A stretch of DNA of 64,000 nt from Minicystis rosea (GCA_001931535.1 CP016211.1:7673703-7737702); one strand, 5' to 3'; shown: positions 23,420-32,021, counted from the first letter of the stretch. Numbers and translations: made by a program. Notes: generated from the letters alone by a model not told the origin.

Positions 23420-24036
23420 GGGATCGCCGGGAGATGGCGGCGCCATGACGGAAGGTGGCGTCGAGCAGCGCCCGCAGCCGCGGGAACCCGTCGCCGAGCA
23501 GGTTCGCCGGGCGGTGCGGGAACGACGCCGGGGAGACGTCGCGGGCGTCGACGTAGACGCGGTCCTGCTTCCAGTCGCTGATGACCTGATCGAAATCGAC
23601 CCACCACGTCGCGAGCGGCTCGGTCGCGACGATCGCGCCGTCGACGTGAAGCGCCCCGGCGCCCAGGGTCCTCGGACGAGCTTCTCCATCGGCGATGGAC
23701 GCTATCGCAAGGAGGTGGTCGTGGCGGAGCGCGGCGCCTCACCGGGCTTGCTGGAGCGTCCGCACCTTGCACACCTCGGCGTCGACGGGCCCGAGCCCCT
23801 GCGCGGCGGGCAGCAGCCTCGTCGCGCCGCTGCCGTTCTTCACCACGGCAAACCGGGCGGCGCGCAGCTTCCCGGCCTCGACGAGCGCACATCCGTGGCT
23901 CGTGAAGTAGAAGCCGCGCGGCAGCTCGTTGGCCGCCACGCAGCTGAAGAAGCGGACGTCGAGGCCGTCGCGGGCGCGCTGCGCCTGGAGCTCCCGCTCC
24001 GCGTGCTCGGCGGTGATGGGGACGCGGGCCGAGCGG
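23420..24036 (-). pseudogene. Decayed gene of unknown family
   Basis: Just downstream of the arsR stop, a minus-strand frame reads ITAEHAERELQAQRARDGLD, VRFFSCVAANELPRGFYFTS and GCALVEAGKLRAARFAVVKN, and stops at 23739. The same frame then continues after the stop with HDHLLAIASIADGEARPRTL, TWWVDFDQVISDWKQDRVYV and ANLLGDGFPRLRALLDATFR. The composition is clearly protein-like on both sides of the TGA, but there is no start codon after arsR. I do not recognise the family. One in-frame stop and a missing N-terminus make it a pseudogene. Confidence 0.5.
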
Positions 24037-24723
24037 TCACGCCCACGCGTGGCGCCGGACGCCGAGCGCGTCGAGCCCTTCGAGGCCGCGCGCGGTGACG
24101 CGGAGCGCGCGGCTGTCCGGTGCGCGGCGCACCCATCCGGCGGCGAAGAGCGCATCGCAAACGGCGACGCCGAGCGGGCCGGAGACGTGCGGGACCCGTT
24201 CGGTCCAGTCGAGGCATGCGCGGCCGGAGCGGGACGCGGGATCGAGGACGAGGCGACGCGCGGCGAGCGCGTCGAGGCCCTCCGGGAGCAGGTGGATGCC
24301 TGTCTCCGACCACTCGATCCAGCGCGCCTGTTTCGCGCGCGCCCAGAGCGTGACGGCCAGGCGCCCCGCGAGGTGGGTGTAGCAGACGCGCGCCGCCGCG
24401 AGCGGGTCCGCGCCGGCGCGCGCGCGCGGGCGTGGGTGCAGCGCGCCGACGCTCTCGATCGCGTGCGCGACGTGCTCGCCAGCGATCTCGTAATAACGAT
24501 GGCGCCCTCGTTCGCGCACGACGAGGAGGCCGGCGCGCACGAGGTGCTGCAAGTGGCTCGTCGCGGTCGACGGCGCGACGCCGGCCGCGCGCGCGAGCTC
24601 CGACGCGGGGCGCGTGACGCCGCCGAGGAGCGCGACGAGGATGGCCGCGCGGCTCGGATCGCCGATCGCTTCGCCGAAATGGGCGAGTTCGTAACGCGCT
24701 CTCCGATCGAGGTGCGAGCTCAC
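24037..24723 (-). CDS. ArsR-family winged-helix regulator
   Basis: 228 aa from a GTG start. The N-terminal ~90 residues are an ArsR/SmtB-type winged helix (FGEAIGDPSRAAILVALLGG, ASELARAAGVAPSTATSHLQ, HLVRAGLLVVRERGRHRYYE). The C-terminal ~130 residues are an unassigned domain with RACLDWTERVPHVSGPLGVA, found in some longer ArsR-like repressors. No metal-binding Cys motif (CxC) is visible in the DNA-binding helix, so a metal sensor role is unlikely. It is divergent to the osmC-ACT pair with a 75-bp gap, and probably regulates it. Confidence 0.85.
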   Translation of the reverse strand: MSSHLDRRARYELAHFGEAIGDPSRAAILVALLGGVTRPASELARAAGVAPSTATSHLQHLVRAGLLVVRERGRHRYYEIAGEHVAHAIESVGALHPRPRARAGADPLAAARVCYTHLAGRLAVTLWARAKQARWIEWSETGIHLLPEGLDALAARRLVLDPASRSGRACLDWTERVPHVSGPLGVAVCDALFAAGWVRRAPDSRALRVTARGLEGLDALGVRRHAWA

Positions 24724-24798
24724 GCGCGGACACGATAGCGCGGGTCACGTGGGGAACGCTTCGCCCGCGATCGAAACATCGCGCGCGGCGCGTGCGCT

Positions 24799-25281
24799 AT
24801 GAGTCTCCCCATGCACGCATACGAATTGACGTTGACCTGGGAAGGGAACGAGGGGACCGGCACCTCCGAGTACACGCGCTACGGGCGCCGCTTCCGCGTG
24901 GCGATGGCGGGCAAGCCGGACCTCGCCGGCAGCGCCGACGCGGCGTTCCGGGGCGATCCCTCGCTCCACAACCCGGAGGATCTCCTGCTCGCCGCGGTCG
25001 CGTCCTGCCACATGCTCTCGTATCTAGCGCTCTGCGCGCGGGGCGGCGTTCGCGTCGTCGCCTATGCGGACACGGCGCACGGAGAGCTCGAGGTCGAGCC
25101 TCGCGGCGGTGGTCGATTCCGGGCGATCACGCTGCGCCCGCGCGTCACGGTCGCGAGCGGCGCCGACGTCGAGCGCGCGACGGCGCTGCACGCCCTCGCG
25201 CACGAGCGGTGCTTCATCGCGAGCTCGTGCAATTTCCCGATCGCGTGCGAGCCGAAGGTGCTCGCGGGAGGTGCGTCGTGA
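24799..25281 (+). CDS. OsmC-family peroxiredoxin (YhfA-like)
   Basis: 160 aa. OsmC/Ohr proteins reduce organic hydroperoxides with two cysteines. Here Cys70 sits in LLAAVASCHMLSYLALC and Cys138 in AHERCFIASS, the two family positions, and LHNPEDLLLAAVASCHM is the typical first-cysteine helix. A second Met at residue 5 could be the start. The stop overlaps the GTG of the next gene (GTGA), so the two are co-translated. The divergent ArsR-type gene suggests stress-responsive control. Confidence 0.88.
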   Translation: MSLPMHAYELTLTWEGNEGTGTSEYTRYGRRFRVAMAGKPDLAGSADAAFRGDPSLHNPEDLLLAAVASCHMLSYLALCARGGVRVVAYADTAHGELEVEPRGGGRFRAITLRPRVTVASGADVERATALHALAHERCFIASSCNFPIACEPKVLAGGAS

Positions 25282-25676
25282 GGGACATCGCGATTCCGCT
25301 ATCGGATCGGCCGGGGGCGCTCGCGGACGTTGGCAAAGCGCTGGGACGCGCGGGCGTGAGCGTCGAGGGGGGCGGCGCGTTCGCGATGGATGGCCGCGGC
25401 GTGGCGCACTTCCTCGTCGAGGACGCGGTCGCCGCCAGCGAGGCTCTGCGCGCCGTCGGCATCGCGCCCATCGTGGATCGCGAGGTGCTCGTGCAGAAGC
25501 TCGATCAGGAGACGCCCGGGCAGCTCGGGAAGATTTGCCGCCGCATGGCCGACGCAGGTGTGAACATCGAGGTGTTGTACAGCGACCACGCGAATCGGCT
25601 GATCCTCGTCGTCGACGACGTGGAGCGCGGAAAGCGCGTGTCGGAAGCGTGGATGCGCGAGCTCCGCGGACGATGA
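25278..25676 (+). CDS. Stand-alone tandem ACT-domain protein
   Basis: 132 aa from a GTG overlapping the osmC stop. Two ACT modules are visible, DIAIPLSDRPGALADVGKAL at the start and LGKICRRMADAGVNIEVLYS in the second half. ACT domains bind amino acids or other small ligands and usually regulate an attached enzyme; here no enzyme is attached. Close coupling to an OsmC peroxiredoxin is unusual and suggests a sensor or regulator of that protein, which is inference. A minus-strand relic follows within about 10 bp. Confidence 0.8.
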   Translation: MRDIAIPLSDRPGALADVGKALGRAGVSVEGGGAFAMDGRGVAHFLVEDAVAASEALRAVGIAPIVDREVLVQKLDQETPGQLGKICRRMADAGVNIEVLYSDHANRLILVVDDVERGKRVSEAWMRELRGR

Positions 25677-25814
25677 AACACCGGACGCGGCGCAGCACCG
25701 TCACGCAGCTCGTCACGCCGGAGTCGCCGACGTTGAACGTCACCCCGATCTCTGGGTTCTTCGCCACCACGCCGGTGGGCTCGCCCACGAGCTGCTTTTA
25801 CGCCAGCGCGTGCA

Positions 25815-25995
25815 TCGACGCGCTTGGAAATCCAACGGTCATCGCGCCGGCGCATGGGCTCCCAGTTCGCCTTGTCATGCTGACTCCGCCGGTCGAGGAC
25901 ACTGTGCCAGACGCGCACAGCCTGGATGCGGAACGTGGCCGACTGGCGGCTGTTGGTGGGCGCGGCGTGCCGTCGTGGTGCGCGAAGTAGCCGCG
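25815..25995 (-). pseudogene. C-terminal relic of a group II intron reverse transcriptase/maturase
   Basis: The minus strand reads RGYFAHH, then (one frame over) APTNSRQSATFRIQAVRVWH and SVLDRRSQHDKANWEPMRR, then DRWISK. This matches the end of group II intron-encoded proteins (GYFxYHAVPxN...FRxxVxRLWxxxLRRRSQ...W...DRWLP). A frameshift lies between the first two parts, and the catalytic RT domain is absent. From 25680 to 25800 a further minus-strand fragment (EPTGVVAKNPEIGVTFNVGD) of unknown origin is present. Confidence 0.6.
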
Positions 25996-26006
25996 TGCCA
26001 CGCCTG

Positions 26007-26028
26007 ATACCGAATACCGGCTCGGTAT
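26007..26028. repeat. 22-nt hairpin related to 19562-19583
   Basis: ATACCGA, an 8-nt loop (ATACCGGC) and TCGGTAT form a perfect 7-bp stem. The copy at 19562-19583 has GTACCGG/TCGGTAC with nearly the same loop, so the first pair changes A-T to G-C and the seventh A-T to G-T. It lies between the intron relic and the recombinase relic. Confidence 0.45.
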
Positions 26029-26116
26029 GGATGGGATGAAGCCGCTGGCGCCGTGCCGGCTGAACCCATCATGCCGGAGGAAACCCAAAGAGGGCGGCGG
26101 TGAAACGTCGCGCCAG

Positions 26117-26515
26117 CAAGGGGCCCCAGGGGAGGTCGGCCATGCGCAAGTGACCATCCACCTCCGTGGCCACATGCCCGTGCACGTTGTGCGCGAGTTG
26201 GTTGGCCACGAAGACCTCGCGACCACGCAGGGCTACGCGGCGATCGGCTCGACGGAGTGCAGTGATGCAGTCGGCGTGCTGGAGCGCGTCTACCGGGGCG
26301 AACCGACCGAGCAGGCGGGCGTGCAGAAGCGGGTGAGGCGGATGCAGCGGGTCAGTCGCAACACGGGACGGATCCGGCTCCTGCGAAAGCGGGTGCTGGC
26401 AAGGCTCAAGCGTCGCGGTAACAATTCGGAAACGCCCCCGATCGACACGGCGTGTGACTTGGTTGGGCCGGCTCCTGCTTCTACTCCTCCCGGAGCAGGG
26501 GACCGAGGACCCTGA
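26117..26515 (+). pseudogene. C-terminal fragment of a tyrosine recombinase (phage-type integrase)
   Basis: The frame contains HLRGHMPVHVVRELVGHEDL and ATTQGYA: the GH..L box and the catalytic Tyr of tyrosine recombinases, with the usual VREL helix before them. The upstream catalytic Arg box and the whole DNA-binding N-terminus are missing. After the Tyr the frame runs ~85 residues with a basic tail (RMQRVSRNTGRIRLLRKRVL). It is an integrase remnant and, with the intron relic beside it, marks a former mobile region. Confidence 0.65.
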
Positions 26516-26562
26516 AAGTGTCACCCAGGGTCCCGGTCTAAAGTGTCACCCAAGGACCCGGC
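26512..26562 (+). repeat. Direct repeat of about 25 bp, two copies
   Basis: AAAGTGTCACCCAGGGTCCC and AAAGTGTCACCCAAGGACCC occur 25 bp apart, immediately after the recombinase relic. Short tandem end repeats of this kind are seen at insertion-element ends, but no element could be delimited. Confidence 0.45.
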
Positions 26563-26580
26563 CGCACCCTCCATCCCCTC

Positions 26581-26838
26581 AACGCGTCGAGCCTGTCGAT
26601 ACCACTCCCGTCTCCGGCTCCTCAACGCGTCGAGCCTGTCGATACCACTCCCGTCTCCGGCTCCTCAACGCGTCGAGCCTGTCGATACCCCTCCCATCTC
26701 CAGCTCCTCAACGCGTCGAGCCCGTCGATGCCCCTCCCATCTCCGGTTCCTCAACGCGTCGAGCCTGTCGATGCCCCTCCCGTCTCCGGCTCCTCAATGC
26801 GTCGAGCCTGTCGATACCCCTCCCATCTCCACACCATC
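26581..26838 (+). repeat. 43-bp tandem repeat, six copies
   Basis: Copies start at 26581, 26624, 26667, 26710, 26753 and 26796, exactly 43 bp apart, each beginning AACGCGTCGAGCCTGTCGAT (or with one or two changes) and ending in a CTCCC-rich half. Copies 1 and 2 are identical; copy 6 is degenerate at its end. 43 is not a multiple of 3, so it is not a coding repeat. The core TCGAGCCTGTCGA is nearly palindromic. It ends about 30 bp before the AI-2E permease start. Confidence 0.9.
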
Positions 26839-26870
26839 GACCTCGCTCCGCCGCGCTCCATGTACCGGCC

Positions 26871-28037
26871 ATGGCCCATCCCGCCGCGCCGGATCCGACG
26901 AGCGAGCCCGTCCTCGAGCCCGAGCGCCCCTCGCACGTCGAGCCCATCTCCTCGGCCCGCCCGGTCATGCGCCTGCCTCCGCCCGCGCCCGAGACGCAGG
27001 CGCACGCGCTCGGCGCGCTCGCGATCCTCGCCGTCCTCGCCGTCCTCTGGGTCATTCAACCGATCGGGCTCGCCATCCTCCTCGGCACCTTGAACGCCTT
27101 CGTGATGAGGTCGCTCTACGAGCGCCTCCTCGCCCGAAAGCAGCGCTTCGCCGCGGCCTCCACCGTCGTCGTCTCCTCGCTCGCCATCGCCGGAGGCCTG
27201 GTGTTGCTCACGTATTTCCTGGTCGTGCGCGGGGCCGCGATCGGCTCCTCGCTCATGACCGAGCTCGCGCCGGGAACGGAGCTGCGCGCGCGTTTCGACG
27301 CCCTCCTCCACCGCGTCATGCCCAACGGCGCACCCGATCTCCTCACCCAAGCGCGCGAGGTCGCGACCAGCGTCGCCGCGCGAGCCGCCGCGATCACCGC
27401 GGCCGTGGCCACGACCACGTTCGGCACGCTCCTCGGCCTCTTCTTCATGCTCCTCACGACGCACTTCGTCCTGCGCCATTGGCCCACCATCGAGCGCCGC
27501 CTCACCGACATGCTCCCGCTCCACCCGCGCCACACGAGCGCGCTGCTCGAAGAGTTCCGCGTCATCGGCCGCGCCGCGCTCCTCGGCACGGTGGTCACCG
27601 GGCTCGCGCAGGGCGTGCTCGCCGCGATCGGTTATTGGATGAGCGGTCTCCCCGAGCCCGCCTTCTTCGGGGCGCTCACCGCGGTAGCGTCGCTCGTCCC
27701 CGCGGTCGGCACCATGCTCATCTGGGTGCCCGCGGGCATCTACCTCCTCGCCATGCACCACATCACAGGAGGCATCCTGTGCCTCGCCTGGGGCGCGCTC
27801 ATCGTCGTCGGCTTCTCCGACTATGTCCTTCGCCCGCGTCTCCTCGGCCGCAACGGCGAGATGCCGGCCCTCCTCACCTTCGCGGCCCTCTTCGGAGGTG
27901 TCGAGTCCCTCGGCCTCCCCGGCCTCATCATCGGCCCCGTGGTCACGGCCATCGCCTTCGCCACGCTGCGCATCTACGCCATCGAGACAGCCAATCGCCA
28001 TCGCGACACCCTGCCCGTCGACGCCGACCACGAATGA
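26871..28037 (+). CDS. AI-2E-family transporter
   Basis: 388 aa multi-pass inner-membrane protein. About eight hydrophobic segments are seen (e.g. LGALAILAVLAVLWVIQPIG, TVVVSSLAIAGGLVLLTYFL, TTTFGTLLGLFFMLLTTHFV, GILCLAWGALIVVGFSDYVL), and the family's C-terminal signature region is present (VVGFSDYVLRPRLLG, then ESLGLPGLIIGPVV). Family members export quorum-sensing AI-2 or act as Na+/H+ antiporters; the substrate is not predictable. The Met at 26871 is chosen, because longer frames run into the 43-bp array. It is not followed by an obvious terminator. Confidence 0.85.
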   Translation: MAHPAAPDPTSEPVLEPERPSHVEPISSARPVMRLPPPAPETQAHALGALAILAVLAVLWVIQPIGLAILLGTLNAFVMRSLYERLLARKQRFAAASTVVVSSLAIAGGLVLLTYFLVVRGAAIGSSLMTELAPGTELRARFDALLHRVMPNGAPDLLTQAREVATSVAARAAAITAAVATTTFGTLLGLFFMLLTTHFVLRHWPTIERRLTDMLPLHPRHTSALLEEFRVIGRAALLGTVVTGLAQGVLAAIGYWMSGLPEPAFFGALTAVASLVPAVGTMLIWVPAGIYLLAMHHITGGILCLAWGALIVVGFSDYVLRPRLLGRNGEMPALLTFAALFGGVESLGLPGLIIGPVVTAIAFATLRIYAIETANRHRDTLPVDADHE

Positions 28038-28127
28038 AACGAGCGGCCTCCTAACGGCTCTCCAAGGCACCTTCGTCCAACACCACATGACGAGCGACCA
28101 TGGTAACGAGCTGAAAGGGCCTCTGCA

Positions 28128-28913
28128 TCACCGCCGCTCCAGAATCTTCGCAAACAGCTCGGCGCGGCTCGTCACCCCGAAGCGCCGATAGAGCGTCCGC
28201 GCATATTCATGCACCGTGTGGGGGCTCAGCCCGAGCTCCGCCGCCACCTGCTTTTCGCTCAAGCCCCGCAGCAAGGCACGCAACGTCTTGTCGAGCTGCG
28301 GTGGGAGCGCCGGCGCCCGCGGGAGGAGCGCGCGCGACTCGCGATGAAACAAATCGAGGAGCCGCCGTTCCCGCTCGGTGAAGGGCCGCTGCCCCCAAGC
28401 GCGGTGAATCGAGATCACGTACCCCGCGTCCCCATGCACGCGCACCGAATGGATGAACGCATCGATCCCCGCGGCGCGCCGATATCGCTGCACGTGCTCC
28501 TCGCGATACCACGCGCCGTGGCTCATGAGCTGTCCGCGCACGAACGTGCCCACCGGCTGATCGAGGGCTTTGGCCACGTGCGGAATGCACGGGTCCGGCC
28601 ACTGATCCTGTCCCTTGTCGAGGTAATCGACGTAGAGCTCCCGCTCCCGCTCCCCGCCCCACCCGAGGTGCACGGCCTCGCGAATCGCCCCGCCTTCGCC
28701 CTTGAGGCCGCGAAAGATCCCCCAGACCCCCACCTGCGCCCCGACCAGCGCGACGATCCCCTGGAGCGCGTGACGCCGCTGCTCCTCGAGGTCACGCGAC
28801 AGCTCCCCGAGCTCTCCCTCGAGGCGAAACATCGCGCGCATGTCCTCGATCCCGATCCAATCCGATCGCCGCTCCACGTGCACGTGCAGAGCCACACCCG
28901 CCTCCTCGTTCAC
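28128..28913 (-). CDS. LuxR-type transcriptional regulator
   Basis: About 261 aa. The C-terminal ~60 residues are a LuxR helix-turn-helix (LRGLSEKQVAAELGLSPHTV, YARTLYRRFGVTSRAELFAK). The N-terminal part is a probable PAS/GAF-like sensory region (IVALVGAQVGVWGIFRGLKG, AGYVISIHRAWGQRPFTERE). GTG at 28913 is preferred because the upstream extension to 29000 is very basic and overlaps the intergenic region. It is divergent to the alpha/beta hydrolase gene and may regulate it. Confidence 0.8.
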   Translation of the reverse strand: MNEEAGVALHVHVERRSDWIGIEDMRAMFRLEGELGELSRDLEEQRRHALQGIVALVGAQVGVWGIFRGLKGEGGAIREAVHLGWGGERERELYVDYLDKGQDQWPDPCIPHVAKALDQPVGTFVRGQLMSHGAWYREEHVQRYRRAAGIDAFIHSVRVHGDAGYVISIHRAWGQRPFTERERRLLDLFHRESRALLPRAPALPPQLDKTLRALLRGLSEKQVAAELGLSPHTVHEYARTLYRRFGVTSRAELFAKILERR

Positions 28914-29089
28914 CCATTCTCGTTCGTTGCCGGCCGCACCCCCATTTTCAGGGGGGTTTTCCGAACGCCCTTCCGAGCGCACCTTGGCCGTGCGCAGCAA
29001 GCTCCCTGACGCCGCATCGTACGCCGTCCGCGCGTCGGTGGGATGGGGCGACCTGCGACCACGCGCTTCCTCGACGAAAGGAGTCTCTC

Positions 29090-30319
29090 ATGGCTGCTTC
29101 CAAGCTCGCTCGCGTCCTCGCCGCCGGCATGGGCCTCGCCGGTCTCGCCACCGCCCTCCCCGCCCGCGCCCATCCCTACGCCGATTATCACATCATCGAA
29201 TCGCACACCGAGATCCGCGCGCACCACCTCACGCGCACCTCCAGCACCGTCCAAGTGGGCACCGATCCCATCAATCGTTTTCAAATGGTCCACGTCGCGC
29301 GAAACGCCCACGCACATCGCGGCACACTCCTCCTCTTGCCGCCCATCTCCAGCGGCTTCGAGAACTACGAGGTCGGCGACGACGGCGACTACACCAAATC
29401 GTTCGCCGGCTTCTTCGCGCGGCGCGGTTATGACGTCTGGGGCCTCTCGCAGCGCACCGAAAACCTCGCTCCCGGCACCTGCGAGAGCGGCGCGGTCGAC
29501 TGCTCCGCCATGGCCAATTGGGGCCTCCAAACCCTGCTCGACGACGCCGGCTTCGTGCGCGCGCAAATCACTGCTTTTCGCCCGTGGGAGCGCCCGGTCG
29601 TCGGCGGCGTCTCGCTGGGCAGCATCGCCGGCGCCGCCCTCATCGACGCTCACCCCTTCGCCTATGCCGGCGCCATCCTCTTGGAGGGCGCGATCTACGA
29701 CGAAGACCCCGATCATCGCGCCATCACCGCCGGTTTCTGCGACCTGTTCGAAGACCAGCTCGCCGCCGGCATCCATTACGACGGAAAGCAGCTCGGCGGC
29801 ATGAAGCTCCTCGCGAGCCTCGCCACCATCGATCCCGACGGCCCCTCTCCCGTGCCCGGCTTCCCCGCGGGCTTCACCAACCATCAAGCCTTCGTCGGCG
29901 CCATGACGAACCCCGGCGTCTCTCCGCTCACCCCGTGGCCCGGTTATTACTTCCTCGAAGGCAACGCCGCGACGGACAGCTTCGTCTCCGCCAATGACGC
30001 GCTCGCCCGCGCCAACATCGCGACCTTCACCGACTACGTCGCCCTTCGCACCCTACGCGACGTCGACTGCGGCCTCGCGGGCGAGCGCACCTTCACGAGC
30101 CGACTCCACCGCTTCCACGGCCCCGTCTTCGTGAACGCCGGCGGCCACGGCTTCGGCCCCGCGATGCTCGACACCATCGGGCTCATGACCCACGCCCAAG
30201 TCACGCTCAATTACGTCGAGCCCTTCGGGCACATGGATCACTTCTTCGCCGAAGACCACCAAGCCTTGATGGAAGAGCCCATCCTCGCTTGGCTGGAAGA
30301 CGAGGTCTTCGGCGGATAG
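29090..30319 (+). CDS. Secreted alpha/beta hydrolase
   Basis: 409 aa with a signal peptide (hydrophobic 8-24, cleavage after ARA, residue 27). The alpha/beta-hydrolase nucleophile elbow is GVSLG with Ser175, an oxyanion-type LLLLPPISSGFENY precedes it, and the C-terminal catalytic His is in FGHMDHFF. The cap region is large. Substrate (ester, lipid or polyketide) unknown. AAAGGAG precedes the ATG by 7 bases. A LuxR-type gene diverges from it. Confidence 0.82.
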   Translation: MAASKLARVLAAGMGLAGLATALPARAHPYADYHIIESHTEIRAHHLTRTSSTVQVGTDPINRFQMVHVARNAHAHRGTLLLLPPISSGFENYEVGDDGDYTKSFAGFFARRGYDVWGLSQRTENLAPGTCESGAVDCSAMANWGLQTLLDDAGFVRAQITAFRPWERPVVGGVSLGSIAGAALIDAHPFAYAGAILLEGAIYDEDPDHRAITAGFCDLFEDQLAAGIHYDGKQLGGMKLLASLATIDPDGPSPVPGFPAGFTNHQAFVGAMTNPGVSPLTPWPGYYFLEGNAATDSFVSANDALARANIATFTDYVALRTLRDVDCGLAGERTFTSRLHRFHGPVFVNAGGHGFGPAMLDTIGLMTHAQVTLNYVEPFGHMDHFFAEDHQALMEEPILAWLEDEVFGG

Positions 30320-30379
30320 CCCATCTCGTCGAGGCACCGGCGATCCGCATCGCCGGCGCCTCGCGGCCCGGGCCGCGTC

Positions 30380-30859
30380 TCAAAGCTCCCGGGTCATCTC
30401 GATCATCGTGCTCCGGAATCCCATCTTGGCAAAGAGCTTTTGCGCCGCCACGTTCTGCGTCGCCGTGTGCAGCACCACGCGCGGCGCGCCCAGCGCCCTG
30501 AGCCGCGCGCATACGCTCTCCACCAGCGCTTCGCCCACACCTCTCGCGCGCGCCGCCTCGTCCACGAAGACATCGTGCAGCGCCCCGTGCGCATCGAGGA
30601 GCGCATTCCAATTGCGCTCCTCCACGCGCCCATAGGCATACCCGATCACCACCCCCTCCCGCTCCGCCACCACGATCACCGCCTCCGGATCGCCGAGCTC
30701 GCGCGTCAGCCACCGTTCGTAGCCGGGCTCGAGCGGCTCCATGCACATGAAGCGATGCGGATCGAGCGCATGATGAAAACGGACGAGCTTCGCCGCCAGG
30801 CGAGCAACCGCCGGCATGTCGGCACGGGCCGCCGGACGAATGGTGGGATTCGAGAGCAT
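30380..30859 (-). CDS. GNAT-family N-acetyltransferase
   Basis: 159 aa. Motif A for acetyl-CoA binding is present as VDEAARARGVGEALVESV, followed by a typical motif B (VVLHTATQNVAAQKLFAKMG). The N-terminus TIRPAARADMPAVARLAAKL matches the family start. Met at 30859 (MLSNPTIRPA) is chosen over a longer frame whose added residues are unlike the family. It converges with the hydrolase gene 60 bp away. Substrate unknown. Confidence 0.88.
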   Translation of the reverse strand: MLSNPTIRPAARADMPAVARLAAKLVRFHHALDPHRFMCMEPLEPGYERWLTRELGDPEAVIVVAEREGVVIGYAYGRVEERNWNALLDAHGALHDVFVDEAARARGVGEALVESVCARLRALGAPRVVLHTATQNVAAQKLFAKMGFRSTMIEMTREL

Positions 30860-31118
30860 GCCGCACCATAGCGCGTAGAGGCCACGTGTCCCGCGCCGAA
30901 AGTCTCCACCACACCACCTCGCCCGGCGCGGCATTCACCGAGAAAGCGTGCGTGCCCATGGCGCGCGCGTCACTCCACCGTCCTCCTCGAACGCGTGGAT
31001 TGTCGAGCGAAGCCTCATCCCTCCTTCACGCCCCATCACCACACATGCGCCCCGCCGTTTCCGCGCCTCGTGCCGGAGCATGGGTGACGCCGGCGCCGAA
31101 AAGCGATAGCCTCTCTTC

Positions 31119-32015
31119 ATGCGCGAGGACACGAGAAGACCTCTGCCGGCATCGGGCCCCCGTGTGTTCGACGTCATCTGTGCAGGCGAAGCGCTCCTCC
31201 ACGTCGCGGAGCCGGAGGGCCCCTTCGTCACGCGAACGGCGGCGCTGCGCCTCCGGCCCGGCGGCGGCGCCGTGAGCACCGCGCTCGCCCTGGCGCAACA
31301 GGGGCTCTACGTCGGGCTCGCGACGGCCCTCAACGACGACACCGTGAGCCGCAAGCTCGTCGAGCGCATCGCCGCGGCCGGCGTCGATGTCGGCGGCGTC
31401 TCCCTCGGCCCTTCGCGTACCGGCATCGTCTTCGTGGAGGGCACGGGCCCCACGCAGAACCTCGTCGCCTATCGTGATGACGGCGCGCCTTCCGTGGTGC
31501 CTTCGGGCTGGTCGTCTCGAGTGCTCTTGATCTCCGGCCTCTCTCCCGTGGTCGCGCAGGGCGCGGCGCTCTGCAAAGCCGCGCGCGCCGCGCGGCGCAC
31601 CGGCAGCGTGGTGGTCATGGATCTCAACGCCCGCCGCAGCCGGTGGGCCGATCACGATCCGCGCGTCATCCGCTCGGTGATCCGCGAAGCGGACGTGATC
31701 CGCTGCAGCACAGCCGATCTCGCCGTCCTCGCCACCAACGCCGTCGCGCTCCGCGCCCTGCTCGCGCCCTCCGCCGTCCTCGTGTTGCGCGACGGCACGG
31801 GCGCCGCCTGGGCTTCCGGCCCCTTCGGCGAGGTCGCCCGCGCCGCTCGCCCCACCGACGCGCGCCGCTCCCTCGGCTCGGGCGACGTCTTCACCGCCGC
31901 CATCTGCGCCGAGCTTTCACGCGTCGGCAGCGCCGTTGGCGATCGCCCGGACCTCTGGGACCGCGCCCTCCAGCGCGCCCAAGCCGCCGTCCAAGCCCGC
32001 GCCCTGAATGCGTGA
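31119..32015 (+). CDS. PfkB-family sugar/nucleoside kinase
   Basis: 298 aa ribokinase-like enzyme. The N-terminal substrate lid region (DVICAGEALLHVAEPEGPFV, RLRPGGGAVSTALALAQQGL) and the C-terminal anion hole/catalytic motif, here RRSLGSGDVFTAAI (usual GAGDxF, so Ala is Ser), are present. It phosphorylates a sugar or nucleoside using ATP in the cytoplasm; the natural substrate is unknown. A short stretch of a second copy survives as a relic at 7205-7297. The stop is followed by the shared hairpin motif. Confidence 0.87.
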   Translation: MREDTRRPLPASGPRVFDVICAGEALLHVAEPEGPFVTRTAALRLRPGGGAVSTALALAQQGLYVGLATALNDDTVSRKLVERIAAAGVDVGGVSLGPSRTGIVFVEGTGPTQNLVAYRDDGAPSVVPSGWSSRVLLISGLSPVVAQGAALCKAARAARRTGSVVVMDLNARRSRWADHDPRVIRSVIREADVIRCSTADLAVLATNAVALRALLAPSAVLVLRDGTGAAWASGPFGEVARAARPTDARRSLGSGDVFTAAICAELSRVGSAVGDRPDLWDRALQRAQAAVQARALNA

Positions 32016-32021
32016 CGCTTG

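Noticed and set aside
26581..26838. Possible CRISPR array
   Set aside because: The 43-bp units are directly adjacent with no unique spacers, and no cas gene is present.
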